64,000 bases of DNA, from positions 74,501-138,500 of the forward strand of contig JBAMJV010001345.1 of the NCBI GenBank assembly GCA_037951105.1, given 5' to 3'. This DNA is from Echinarachnius parma. Taxonomy: Eukaryota; Echinodermata; Echinoidea; Clypeasteroida; Echinarachniidae. The notes beneath the pieces were generated by a model, which was not told the origin of the DNA, did not search any database, and saw only the letters and a list, made by a program, of their open reading frames with translations. A program made the position numbers and the translations under genes. This document shows positions 35,059 through 44,300 of the stretch, piece by piece (positions within the stretch are counted from its first letter, which is position 1; the number at the start of each line of letters is the position of its first letter).

Positions 35059-36557
35059 CGTCAATCATCGAACGAACGAATGATTTCATTAAAACTAATA
35101 CTCGGTTTATATATCGCCAAATATGATTGATAATCATCTCTAAGCGCTTTACAATTATACAATTACCCCGGTGATAAGATTCAAACAATTAAAACAAGCA
35201 CACAATGTGTGCACCATGTCCACTCCCTTGGGAGCATTCCTTCCAAGCGGCTCATGTGCATTGAGAAGATCGTTCACATAAAGGCTTTCACCTCCTACCG
35301 GGTCCCCATTTATACACCTGGGTAGAGAGCAGTAATGTGGATTAATTGTCTTGCTGAAGGACAAACGTGATGGGCAATTGATTAATACATTAACGAATGG
35401 ATAAATTAATCAATACAATTAAAGAATGTATACAAAGTCACAAATTAAAAGCTTACATTACTGCACAAATGTGGATGTTACTATATAAGGTATTTCTCAA
35501 CAGTACACCCCCCCCCCCCCCCCCACCCCCTCATTGGTAAGGTCAGCTTATTTTGTTTGTATTGATCAATCATTTGTTTACGTACATAACACATGATACT
35601 TCGTTTTTGTGAGTGTTTAATTAACATCGACTAATAAAATAACGTTGGATATTATCTAGGGATTTTTAGTAAACCTCTAACCTGCGACAGGCTCTTGGCT
35701 GGCCTGGTCGTCAGCCCTCCCACTGTGATGACGTGGGGCTGCGTCGAGATCGGAAACTCCATCGCGAAGTCGACGTTGGCAATGAGAAGCTGTGATCGCT
35801 CGTACAGGTCCGATGGTATCAGACCCGGACATATGTTGTGTCTTCTCATCAATGGCATGAATTTATTCGCGCACCAGTAGGAGAACGGCAGAAGGAGTGA
35901 GTGAACGAGGTTCTTGACCCGCTGCTTGAAGGTCATGCGTTGACTGAGGCCGGTGTTGACCTCGGGTACGAGTGAGAAGATCGTAGGATTGCCGTTGGCG
36001 CGCGCCATAGCGTTCATCCAGGCGGCCGGGGTGATGGCGACGTGCTTGCGGGACACGCGCTCCGCTACGAGCATGGAGCACGGCCAGAACTGGTCGATGA
36101 TGGCCAGATCGAACTCGGCCGCGAGCAGCCTCTCCACCAAGCTCTCGTCATCGAGTATCGCCTCGCAGTCCTCGATGTGCTCTTCCGCGATCTTATTGAT
36201 CTTCGAAATGAAGTCAACCATCCAAGATGTCTTCTTGCCGAAGGCTGCCTTCGGGATACGAGTCTGCCGCTGCCGCACGACCTCCAGCGGAACCTTGTGC
36301 GTAAACAACTCGAACTTGAGCTGCGCGTAGTTCTCGTCGTTGGCCCGGTGGGCGTAGGCGTTGCTGACTAGAGCGGTGACGCTGTGGCCCCGCCGTGCGA
36401 GTTCCACCCCGATGCTGGCCGAGCCCATGAAACGACTGCCTTCTCCGTAACCAGCGAAGATGAAGATGTTTGCGGCGTCGACGATGGGCTGAGGGCCGAT
36501 GAGGACGACGACCAGAATGAACGCTTGAACGGAACATATTGCATTGCGGTACATCAT
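29873..36557 (-). CDS. UDP-glucuronosyltransferase (UGT), four exons
   Basis: Spliced gene of about 534 codons, the usual UGT length: exon 1 36557-35682, exon 2 32219-31994, exon 3 31186-30967, exon 4 30155-29873. All junctions have GT/AG and the phases agree (0, 1, 2). The family transfers glucuronic acid or another sugar from a UDP-sugar to lipophilic acceptors, with the catalytic domain in the ER lumen. Seen here: a signal peptide ending near VDA, the WLPQNDLLGHNKTRAF stretch, the UGT signature (YQGGNNGLYEALYHAVP and GDQPD), one C-terminal membrane span and a KAKTD tail that fits a KxKxx ER-retrieval signal. Two oddities: the usual His of GSH in the N-terminal active-site loop is Arg (GEGSRF), and the His of the HGG signature is Gln (YQGG). 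The start was chosen as the first ATG before the signal peptide. A second first exon at 41858-41013 could share exons 2-4. Confidence 0.9.
30103..30480. repeat. Decayed tandem copies of the exon 4 boundary
   Basis: The exon 4 start and its intron flank (GACTCGCTGTGTCC, TATATCTGGGTGTA) recur in weaker form at about 30263-30320 and 30433-30480, with shared flanking words such as TAATGGTCATTTTGA/TAATGCTCATTTTGA. This suggests an old tandem duplication with a period near 150-170 bp in UGT intron 3. The extra copies are too short and decayed to serve as exons. Confidence 0.5.
30735..30805 (-). other. Exon-like remnant in UGT intron 3
   Basis: The minus strand has a GGGCAG acceptor-like site, about 67 nt open in one frame (NNFTTLTKAVRSLMTADHFG), and a GTACGT donor-like site. 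The peptide is faintly like the start of UGT exon 4 (YKDTASRLSAIYHDRP). The length and phase do not fit between exons 3 and 4, so it is at most a relic of a duplicated exon. Confidence 0.3.
30967..31186 (-). CDS. UGT exon 3, nucleotide-sugar signature
   Basis: 220 nt, phase 1 to phase 2, donor GTAAGT. It holds the core of the UGT signature: FMYQGGNNGLYEALYHAVPV, then PLIGDQPDVAARV. The Gln in YQGG stands where nearly all UGTs have His (HGG), a residue that contacts the UDP-sugar phosphate. The terminal Asp-Gln pair of the signature is kept. Confidence 0.92.
31994..32219 (-). CDS. UGT exon 2
   Basis: 226 nt after TTTTCCAG. It encodes DLEEFVQSSGDAGIIVFSLG through the TMDWLPQNDLLG segment of the sugar-nucleotide half and ends in phase 1 at a GTACGT donor. 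Its 5' half and intron flank are tandemly duplicated just upstream (32335-32615). Confidence 0.92.
32125..32615. repeat. Tandem duplication of UGT exon 2 5' half
   Basis: The exon 2 start and the adjoining about 100 bp of intron are repeated about 2.5 times with a period near 200 bp: genuine exon 32125-32219, copy B about 32338-32432, copy C about 32536-32612. The intron part repeats too (GCATAAGATG, TTTTGTTGTAACTGATTATT). Copy B keeps an AG acceptor (TTTCTAG) and an open frame encoding EEFVQSSGDAGIIVFS but has no donor in the equivalent place. Copy C is more decayed. Confidence 0.85.
32681..33542. repeat. TTAA-type MITE, family C copy 3 (split)
   Basis: Homologous to 20726-21090 from TTTAGTAATTTTGTTGAT to GGACAATGTTCCTAGATCAC, ending at TTAA. 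It lies in UGT intron 1 and is interrupted by the ATT-tailed module at 33005-33095 and by the MITE at 33144-33489. Confidence 0.75.
33144..33489. repeat. TA-type MITE nested in another MITE
   Basis: 346 bp, perfect TACAGGGTGGCCC terminal inverted repeat, TA on both sides (33142-33143, 33490-33491), as in Tc1/mariner-like non-autonomous elements. Inserted into the family C copy at 32681-33542. A diverged copy lies at about 45766-46119. Confidence 0.85.
33702..34189. repeat. TA-flanked MITE, about 490 bp
   Basis: Inverted ends AAACCCCTTCTTAAT (left) and ATTAAGAAGGGGTTT (right) with TA on each side. The inside is GC-richer with repeated GGTGACGTCC and CGGACGACATC words. Lies in UGT intron 1. 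Noncoding. Confidence 0.8.
34788..35070. repeat. Short tandem repeats including (TCAA)n
   Basis: Two copies of GAATTGATAACGAACGGACG sit at about 34776-34825, then a long (AATC)n microsatellite, near perfect from about 34970 to 35060. In UGT intron 1. Confidence 0.9.
35085..35370 (-). repeat. Interspersed retroelement-like repeat
   Basis: A stretch with TTTATATATCGCC, CTAAGCGCTTTACAATTAT, CCCATTTATACACCTGGGTA and TGTCTTGCTGAAGGACA words. From memory this pattern is a widespread SINE/LINE-type repeat in marine deuterostome genomes. Its closeness to the (TCAA)n array would fit a short-tandem-repeat tail. Family not certain. Confidence 0.5.
35507..35530. repeat. Poly-C tract
   Basis: About 17 C residues in a row, about 150 bp downstream of the UGT exon 1 donor. 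Confidence 0.9.
35682..36557 (-). CDS. UGT exon 1 (proximal), acceptor-binding half
   Basis: 292 codons, markedly GC-richer than its surroundings. It encodes the signal peptide and the N-terminal Rossmann-like half that binds the acceptor. FDLAIIDQFWPC supplies the conserved Asp of the catalytic dyad, but the partner His is replaced by Arg in GEGSRF. It ends SLSQ in phase 0 before GTTAGA. It is aligned over its full length but clearly diverged from the distal first exon at 41013-41858. Confidence 0.92.
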
Positions 36558-36559
36558 GA

Positions 36560-37685
36560 TCAAGTTGAATTGTCGAATGGATCAATATCAGAAGACCAAT
36601 CAATGGTGTTTAACACGATCCCAACCTTTCGCGAGTCGATTCGTGCTTGATCATCTATCATTCCTCTCTGACTTCACATAAACGACAAGTACCATTATCA
36701 ATAATTATTGTAACACCAAAATGTAAACCACACTACGTCATACACATCGGACGTTAAAGATGGGTTAGCATTCGTACATCAGATGCGGGGTGCCATCTTG
36801 CGCACGGTACGTAATGCACACTTGATCAGTGTTAAACATGCAGTACGCACAAACTAGCCTAGTTCAAAATGGCGATCCGCGGTGAATCAACCCCACGCAT
36901 TATACTCTTTAAAATGATATGTCCACGTCTGGTGACTGAATGTTACGGTCGAGTAAACTGTGTCAATTCAAGATGTGTCGTCTCTTTGGGAAAGTAATGT
37001 TTGCTCTGACTCACTGTGTAAATATGGTTCGTTGATTCAATTGAATGCATCTTTCTTGTCGCTGGATATACACACAATAGGTCGTCTTAACCCAACGCTC
37101 TAGTAGCGCAGTCATGGCAGTAGCGTAGCGTGGTCGGAGTGATTCATGGGGGGGGGGGGGGCACACACACAATTATTGGAGGGGGCACACACAATGATTG
37201 GAGGGGGAACACCTATATATGTATTTGTTTTTCTTCAAAATTTCCCCTTATGTATACCGAATTTATTGGGGGCAGAGGCCCCCGTGCCCCCACCCCGCAG
37301 GTGGGCCCGCTGTAGTAAGCTTCAGCAGAGATGTCGAGCCGTTTTTGAGATTTGGGGGGGGGGGGGTAGGGGCAACACTTACCGGAGTCATCGGCGGGAG
37401 AGCTAGAAGCCCTACATTGTCACGCCCATATTTTGTAGACAACTACAAGGGAGGGGCAGGGAAGAACATATTTTCAACCGAATGACACCAAAGCGGGGTG
37501 TCTAGGGGGTGAAGCCCCCATAAACTTTTGGGATTAGCGGTTTAGAACTGCCACCATCATTATAATAAGGAATACAAGTCTATATAATTATTTTCTCACA
37601 CATTGTTTGTATTTAGTGCACATAGGAAGCAGCTTGATGGCTAGAAACCCTGAATGGGTTGAGCTAGAGCCGTATACGGATTGTT
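36560..37685. other. Intergenic stretch upstream of UGT exon 1
   Basis: Probable promoter region of the proximal first exon near 36560-36900, though no decisive TATA box or initiator is visible. From 37145 on there are G runs (about 37147-37160 and 37354-37367) and short GGGGGCACACACA repeats. No gene. Confidence 0.4.
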
Positions 37686-37687
37686 GA

Positions 37688-38103
37688 GCCAATATCCCGG
37701 GGGGGGGGGGGGGGGCACTCGAATTATTTTTTGACGGGGGTGTGCCGCACGGAACTCTGAAAAGCTGACTACAAGCAAAAAATATAGGGTCTTTGGAGCT
37801 ACAAAAACCCCGAAACGGGAGTTAAGGGGTCTAAGGAGCAGACTAAAACTACAAAATACATAGACTTGGAGCTACCAAAGACCTACATAAATCCTCAAAG
37901 GCTCAAATGGTGGTCCAAGGAGCTGATTAGAAGAAGAATAATGGACTTGGCGCTACTCACTACCTAGCCAAGTCATTCCGGGGGTCTATGGAGCGGCAAT
38001 TTTTGAAAATCGGGTATCTTTAGAGCGGCAATCGGGTGTGAAAACGCGGCACATACCCGTCTCACATTAAACATGAGTGCCCCCCCCCCCCCTCCCCCCG
38101 GGG
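37688..38103. repeat. Poly-G/C-bounded repeat, copy 1
   Basis: About 410 bp bounded by a G run then CACTCGAAT on one side and GAGTGC then a C run on the other. It recurs in inverted orientation at 42784-43202 with strong similarity (shared words TTTTTGTAGCTCCAAAGACC, GGCGCTAC, CCCGTC). The homopolymer runs form part of the terminal inverted repeat (CCCGGGGG…CACTC). Confidence 0.8.
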
Positions 38104-38104
38104 C

Positions 38105-39230
38105 CAATATAAGGGGCACACAAATCAAGGTGTGTGTTTGTACGTGTGAAATTATGCATCATTGATTGTAATATGTCAGTTTACTTTGACGGACATGTCG
38201 AGTGATTCGAGTATACAGTCGGAGTGCCATAATAAGGGTGGGGAAAAGGGGTCGACACTGCCCACTGCCCCTCGCGAATATTCGCTACAGAAAATAATTA
38301 TGCGACCCTCATAATTATGAACTGCGTCGCGAAAGTTGTATGATTTGTCGATGTCGTTGATTATGCTTCATGATCGTTGGAAAATGTCACACATCAAGCG
38401 GGTGGTACCAGTGGCGTAGCGTATATAGTCGGACTATTTGTCAACCCTGTCATTGTGGAGAAATCAGACCTCCCTGCCTCAAATGTTTCTTCTGTATCCA
38501 TCATCGTTGCCTTCTCATCTGCGTTTTGCAGTTAAACTCCGTTCTCAACTCCTCACTCAGACATTTCTGTAAGACAAAGCCGTTTTGTTGTCATTTGGAA
38601 GTGCCATGATGGGACGTGTAAGCCTTGCTCTGTTGCTGTTGAAGACACTGTGCACCTTCTAGCAGCTTGCCCTGTCCTCATATCTCACCGCTTGGATTTT
38701 CTACACCGTGTCCGTCTTTTGGATCTCCCCCCCCCCCCCCCCCCCATGTGTTCTCCAAGTTTTTGAAGGAGGTAACCCAGTGATCTTGACAATGAATATC
38801 CTCTTCCCACTCTCTTGTCTAACCGCATTAGTCTGTTTTCGTTTGACTTCTATTTGCCTACGATATATTTTGAAAATTACTAATGTTGGTCATCGTTATG
38901 TATAATTGCTGTAACCATGGTAACTGTGCTACACCATCCAATTTTGGCTTGCCTCACAGTTCGCTACTGAACTCAGCATATCGGAGGACTAAATATTAAC
39001 GAAAAAAATTGGGGGCACACCTCATGTTTGTCTTCATTTTTCACAGATTTCCCCTCAATGTAATACAATGTTCTGGGGCCATACCATATAGACAACTCTG
39101 TGCAGTAGCATGCACATGGGACTGGCCATAATTATGGCTAGGTTTTCCTTATAAGGGAACTAAATAATGTCAAATGTAATATAAACTAATAAGAGTGTGT
39201 AATTAATATAATAAGATTTATATATATATA
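38105..39230. other. Gene-free stretch
   Basis: A poly-C run at about 38727-38745. A stretch near 38410-38700 looks slightly less AT-rich but has no open frame with domain content. Otherwise nothing. Confidence 0.45.
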
Positions 39231-39235
39231 TATAT

Positions 39236-39778
39236 TTAAAGGGTTCAGTTTTGGTATAGAGAGCGCTGCACGAAATACAAAATTTTGTGAGATAATGAAA
39301 AACTGAGTGTAAAATTTGAAAGAGAATACAATTTTAATGACAGAATAAAATTTATTTGATAAAAAATCGGTTCAGAAACGACTGAAGTATCAATAAATAT
39401 ATCCGATCGGAATAAATTTGGGCCCCAGATTTATTGGATGATTTTTTAATTTGTTTTTTAAATGCTTACACTTTTTCAAAACTTTTCAAAAGAGGTTTTT
39501 TTGAATAGTTGTTGATGATCTCTCTATTTAATCATTATTTCAACTAAACATCACATGCATAATTTTGTATGAAAAATGGTTGAAACCAATGCTTTTTTTA
39601 GAGAGCGCCCTCTTGTGTTGTAATGGCTATTTTTGAAAGATAACAGGCTTTTTATTTAGTCGTTTGTAATGTTCTATACCTTTCAAGCATGGTGGAGTTA
39701 TATATATTAGTATGTAATGTTATTGTGCAGGTTTGGTTACTAAAGCTCAGCCTTACTAAAACTGTACTACCCCTTTAA
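39236..39778. repeat. TTAA-type MITE, family A copy 1
   Basis: TTAA then AGGGTTCAGTTTTGG at the left and the inverted CCAAAACTGTACTACCCCT-like end then TTAA at the right (39775-39778). About 540 bp. It contains GAGCGCTGCACGAAATA, GGGCCCCAGATTTATT and GAGAGCGCCCTCTTGTG. Commonest family here: relatives at 43495, 50569, 55276, 56333 and 62008. TTAA flanks point to a piggyBac-like source. Confidence 0.85.
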
Positions 39779-39990
39779 TGTAAAAAAGATATGATTTAAA
39801 GAATATTTCCTACTTCCAACATTTTTTGGAAGTAGAAATGGTATTAAACTATTCCTTAAACCCCCTTCTTTTTCATGAAGTTCAGTCTGTATATTTAGTC
39901 TTTATAAATGTCACCAAACTTAGCTGTGATAATAATATTGATATTGCTCATACAATTCTCATTTAATTTTGTATGGCCTTCAAAGGCTAT

Positions 39991-40235
39991 GGGTGGAATT
40001 CACAAAGGAGGTTTGTAGGAGGTTTGTACAAACCATGGTTTGACGATGGTTTACATCTATGGAATGCCAATTGTAAACTGATGGAGAAGGAATGTAAACT
40101 CCTTACTTGTTAACAATGTGGATGTACAATTTACTTGTCATGCTTGTATACGAGCAGCATTCCATAGATGTAGACCATGGTCAAACCATGGTTTGTACAA
40201 ACCTCCTCCAAACCTCCTTTGTGAATTCCACCCAT
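39991..40235. repeat. Palindromic MITE E, copy 1
   Basis: Ends GGGTGGAATTCACAAAGGAG and the perfect complement at the right. The inner parts pair further through TTTGTACAAACCATGG. The second copy (57300-58580) is split by another element. Confidence 0.85.
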
Positions 40236-41012
40236 TGTTGGTGGGGAGATCGGGGGTTGCGCTTAGCTCTGGATGTCTGGGTGATGCAGCACAGTGGCGA
40301 AGAAGCAAGCACCACCTTTAATTCATCCGTACAAGCAACATAACCTGTGCGTATATTACACTGAACTTGACCGCAATACAACGGTGTACCGCCAGTGGAG
40401 CTGCCATTTTGTACACAGAAATTATGTGATTTTGGGTGCACATATAACCCTTGATATCTCCTTTATAATCATGTGCACTTTAGATCATATTGAACTTCGC
40501 GATTGTAAGTAAGCATATTTTTAATTCTTATGTTAAGATGTATGTTGCGTAATCCCTTTTACCACGTTATCAAACCTGAAAGAAAAAACGGGTCCGTCCC
40601 ACGGCCTATTGTAAATGATATTGTATTGTCAGTGAGATTATCATAAAGCATGTTTTCTTTCTGTTATACATTATAGTCAAGTATTCAAGACCACAGGTGT
40701 ACATAATACGTGATTTTGTTTTCAATGTATTGATGAGAAAGGGCAAAGAATGATGATCCATTCACTTCGTAAGATTTTTCCAAAATTGATATTTGAGACG
40801 TCAATTATATACCAATATCATTGTATGATTCTTTAACAGATATGTAATTGCGCTGTTTACCTCATGAAAAGTGAGCATTTACGCAGATTTTATCACATAT
40901 TATACTGCCCACTGATTTTGACTACAATTTCAAACATTTCATTCTATCAAAACCCATTTAAGCCAAACAGCAAGTTATACAATACAAATGTGAATATGGA
41001 TTTCATGCGTAC
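40236..41012. other. Gap downstream of the distal UGT first exon
   Basis: No UGT exon 2, 3 or 4 homolog is found here. A short part (about 40790-40920) resembles about 30605-30825 in UGT intron 3 (shared ATATACCAATATCATTGT and ATACTGCCCA words), so these two places in the locus share an old duplicated segment. Confidence 0.5.
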
Positions 41013-41858
41013 CTGCGGCAGGGGCCTTGCTGGTGCGGTTGAGAGTCCACCAACTGCCACGAAGTTTGGCTGCAGAGGGATCGAATTCTCCATTGCGAAG
41101 TCAACATTGACGATGAAGAGTTGTGCCCTGGTAAACAGGTCTAGCATCCCTAGCTCCGGACAGATGCCGTGGGCACGCTTTATTGGGCTGTACATTTCGT
41201 AATAAGGCAGCAACGACGTACTTACGAGGAAAGCGATGAAGTTTATGAGGCGTTGTTGGAACGTCATTTTGCCGGTGAACCCCGTGGACATTTCCGGTAT
41301 CGTTGCGAGATTGGAAGGATGGCCTGAAAGCCGGGCATTGGTCCCGACCCAGGCCGTCATAATGAACGACACGTGGCGGTCCGCTGCGTACTCCGCCACG
41401 AGCACGGAGCACGGCCAGAACGGATCGACTAACGCGACGTCGAAGTGCGTGGCGCGGAGACGTTTCAAGAGCTCCGCGTCGTCAAAAAGGGCTTGGCAGT
41501 CGTCACGCATCTCTTCAACAAGCATGCTTAAGTTGTTGAATGTATCCTTGTGGTAGTCACCTCGGAAGGCCGACAACGCTTGTCGAACAAATCTGTTGTG
41601 TACCTCCTCAGGAGGCACGTTGTTTTTGAAGATCTCGAAGCTGAAATTAGCGTATTTAGGATCGCGGGCCCGGTATTCGTAGACATTGCTGATTAGGAAG
41701 GTAACGTTGTTGCCACGCTGGTACAACTCGTTGGCAATGCATGCTGCAGAGGTGAAGTGACTTCCTTCGCCAGGGCTGCTGAATATCAAAATATTACCTG
41801 CATTGCAACAATGCAAGCAGAATGTTAATATGAGTATAACATTAAATACTCCCGACAT
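41013..41858 (-). CDS. Second UGT first exon (distal)
   Basis: 282 codons from the ATG at 41858: signal peptide (MSGVFNVILILTFCLHCCNA), then a complete acceptor-binding N-terminal half ending PLPQ in phase 0 before GTACGC. Unlike the proximal exon it keeps the active-site His (GEGSHF), and it keeps the Asp (FDVALVDPFWPC). It aligns end to end with the proximal exon but is well diverged, so the duplication is old and both have stayed open under selection. No 3' UGT exons follow before the proximal first exon 4.5 kb away. It can join exon 2 at 32219 in frame. I infer an alternative first exon of a shared-exon locus. The alternative is an orphaned first exon left by loss of its own 3' exons. Confidence 0.85.
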
Positions 41859-41859
41859 A

Positions 41860-42140
41860 ATTATTGCTAGATCCGCAGTCTTCTCAGTTTAAATCTATTA
41901 ACTGTGTTACTGTCTTATATGCACATAATGCTCATATATACATTCGTTTGCTGCACAAAATCACGACATCTTCTATATATTATAGCTAACGGATTTAGCA
42001 GTAGAATAATCTTGAAGCACATTAAACTGGCTTTCTATTGAGAAAAAAAAATGTTTTGTCCTCGATATGGTTCGAGGATTCCCTTACAGATGAAAGCGCC
42101 TACTAGATAGGTCTTCGTCAATCGTGCCCCTCATTCGCAA
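41860..42140. promoter_or_regulatory. Probable upstream region of the distal UGT exon
   Basis: About 280 bp of AT-rich sequence between the distal start codon and a MITE. An alternative first exon would need its own promoter here. TATATA words occur near 41930-41980, but none can be assigned as a core element. Confidence 0.25.
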
Positions 42141-42142
42141 AC

Positions 42143-42571
42143 TTAAAGGGGACCACCATGCAAAGAACAACACATAGTTTTATGATTTGGTATCGTTTTG
42201 TGATATCAAATAGATACCCAACGTTTTGCGCAAAGGGTTGTGTAATTCATAAACAAAGCAATTAATTACCACCACTTACGGAACCACCATTATTTCCTTG
42301 TTCCGTTCGGGCCAAACATTTGCGAGTGCGCCAATGCTATTCACGCGTACGTTTGGAGACAATAGAATCCCGGACGATTCGTTCGCTCTGGACAAATTAG
42401 TTTTTGTAATTCAGACCCATGAACGCATGCTTTAGAATGGTGATGCGTTTTCCAATTATTTTTTCTTTCTTTCTGGAAACATATTTTTGTGAACTTGTTG
42501 ATGGAATGGACTACTAAAGGTGTTACCTTTCATTTATAAGAATATTATTTTGGGGTGAAGGTACCCTTTAA
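42143..42571. repeat. TTAA-type MITE, family B copy 2
   Basis: Ends TTAAAGGGGACCACCA and GGTACCCTTTAA with TTAA at both edges. Homologous to 17441-17866. Confidence 0.85.
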
Positions 42572-42783
42572 AGTGGTATGGTCTCCCACAATGAAGCTTA
42601 CGACAAGGTGTGGCTGAGATTGCATGATACTAGCTGCAACTATATTATAGACATTTGCACGCGCCAACAATTTTGAACAAGTAAAAAACTGTGAAACTGC
42701 AGTCTCTGTCCTTATAGCAACAGTTATACTGAATGAAACCGAATCCTCTCACACGATGTACATGGCAACCTTGTTTGGTGTTA

Positions 42784-43202
42784 CAATCCGGGGGGGGGGG
42801 GGGGCACTCATGTATAATGTAAGACGGGTATGTGCCGCTTACAAGACCCCCGTTTTCATACCCGATTGCCGCTCTCAAGATACCCGATTTTCAAAATTTG
42901 CAGCTCCATAGACCCCCGGAATGACTTGGATAGGTAGTTGAGTAGCGCCAAGTCCATTATTCTTCTTCAGTCAGCTCCTTGGACCACCATTTAAGAGTTT
43001 CCGTAGGTCTTTGGTAGCTCCAAGTCATAGTGTTTTTTAGTTTTAGTCGACCCCTTAACTCCCGTTTCAGGGTTTTTGTAGCTCCAAAGACCCTATATTT
43101 TGTGCTTGTAGTTAGCTCTTAAGACCCCCATTTCAGAGTTCCGTGAGGCACACCCCCGTCAAAAAATAATTCGAGTGCCCCCCCCCCCCCCCCCCCCGGG
43201 GC
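42784..43202. repeat. Poly-G/C-bounded repeat, copy 2 (inverted)
   Basis: Inverted copy of 37688-38103, with about 15 G at the left end and about 19 C at the right end. Confidence 0.8.
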
Positions 43203-43494
43203 TACACTGCCAGAGATGGATCGGAATTTGCAGCGCGTGCATGCATCCGTGAATAAACAAAATACTTTAGACAAAAAATGGGTCTCTTATTGGGCCTACT
43301 TTAGAATGATGACCCCATGTATAGACTGAAATCTAGATTGACAGTATGAGTATGAGTATGAGTATGTTGTTGTTGTTGTAATTTAGTTCTTTTTGGCGAT
43401 TAGTCTATTATTGACTATTGTCGCCACCTACGTTTCTTTCTTTATATTTTGATGCATTTATATTATCAATAATTATACATGTATAAGTATACAT

Positions 43495-44049
43495 TTAAAG
43501 GGATAGTTGAGTTCTGGTAAGGAGAGTACAGTTTTGGTGAAACTGAATTTTAGTAACCAAAACCTGCATCATTACATTACAAACTAATATTTATAACTAG
43601 AAAGGAACACAAAATTACAAATGACGGAGTAAAAATCATGTTATCATTCAAAAAGAGCCGTTACAACGTAAGAGGGCGCTCTCTAAACACTCATCGGTTT
43701 CATCCATTTTGAATAAAATATTGTGCATGTGATGCTTTGTTGAAATAGTGATTAGATAGAGAACTAACCAACAAATACCTATTTTGTAACTTTTTGTAAA
43801 GAGGAAGCATTTTTTTGAATTTGTAACGGCTGGTTCAAAATTCTCTAATAAACCTGGGGCCCCAGGTTTATTACAAATTGTTATATTTATGGATATTTCA
43901 GCCGTCTCTGAACCGATTTTGATCAAATAAAGATGATTTTATTATTTAAATATTATGCTCTTTCAAATTTAACACTCAGTTTTTCATTACCTCACACAAA
44001 AAATAAGTAGTCTAGCGCCCTCTCTACCAAAACTCAACTATCCCTTTAA
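43495..44049. repeat. TTAA-type MITE, family A copy 2 (inverted)
   Basis: TTAA then AGGGATAGTTGAGTT at the left, AACTCAACTATCCCT then TTAA at the right. Reversed relative to copy 1. About 555 bp. Confidence 0.85.
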
Positions 44050-44300
44050 GTAGACATGAAGAAAATTAGTGAGGCTTGAGCCACAAGAGCTACATTAGAT
44101 GTCCTAAATACAGCTCCATGGCTTGAGTATACATACAATGGGCGATCGCACTCCTGTCCAAATGTAATTGGCAACGCTGATCCCTCCCCTGTCACATGAT
44201 GCCGTCTTACCAGCCCTCAAAGTACGTTTCTTATGCTTTCGGGGTACGCACCCATCCGTTCACTCGCATAATACTGTCGAGGATCAGAAAAGGCGACATA

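Noticed and set aside
36214-36603. Other-frame ORFs over the UGT first exons (also 35863-36371, 41101-41556)
   Set aside because: Shadows of the GC-rich UGT exons on the opposite strand or in other frames.
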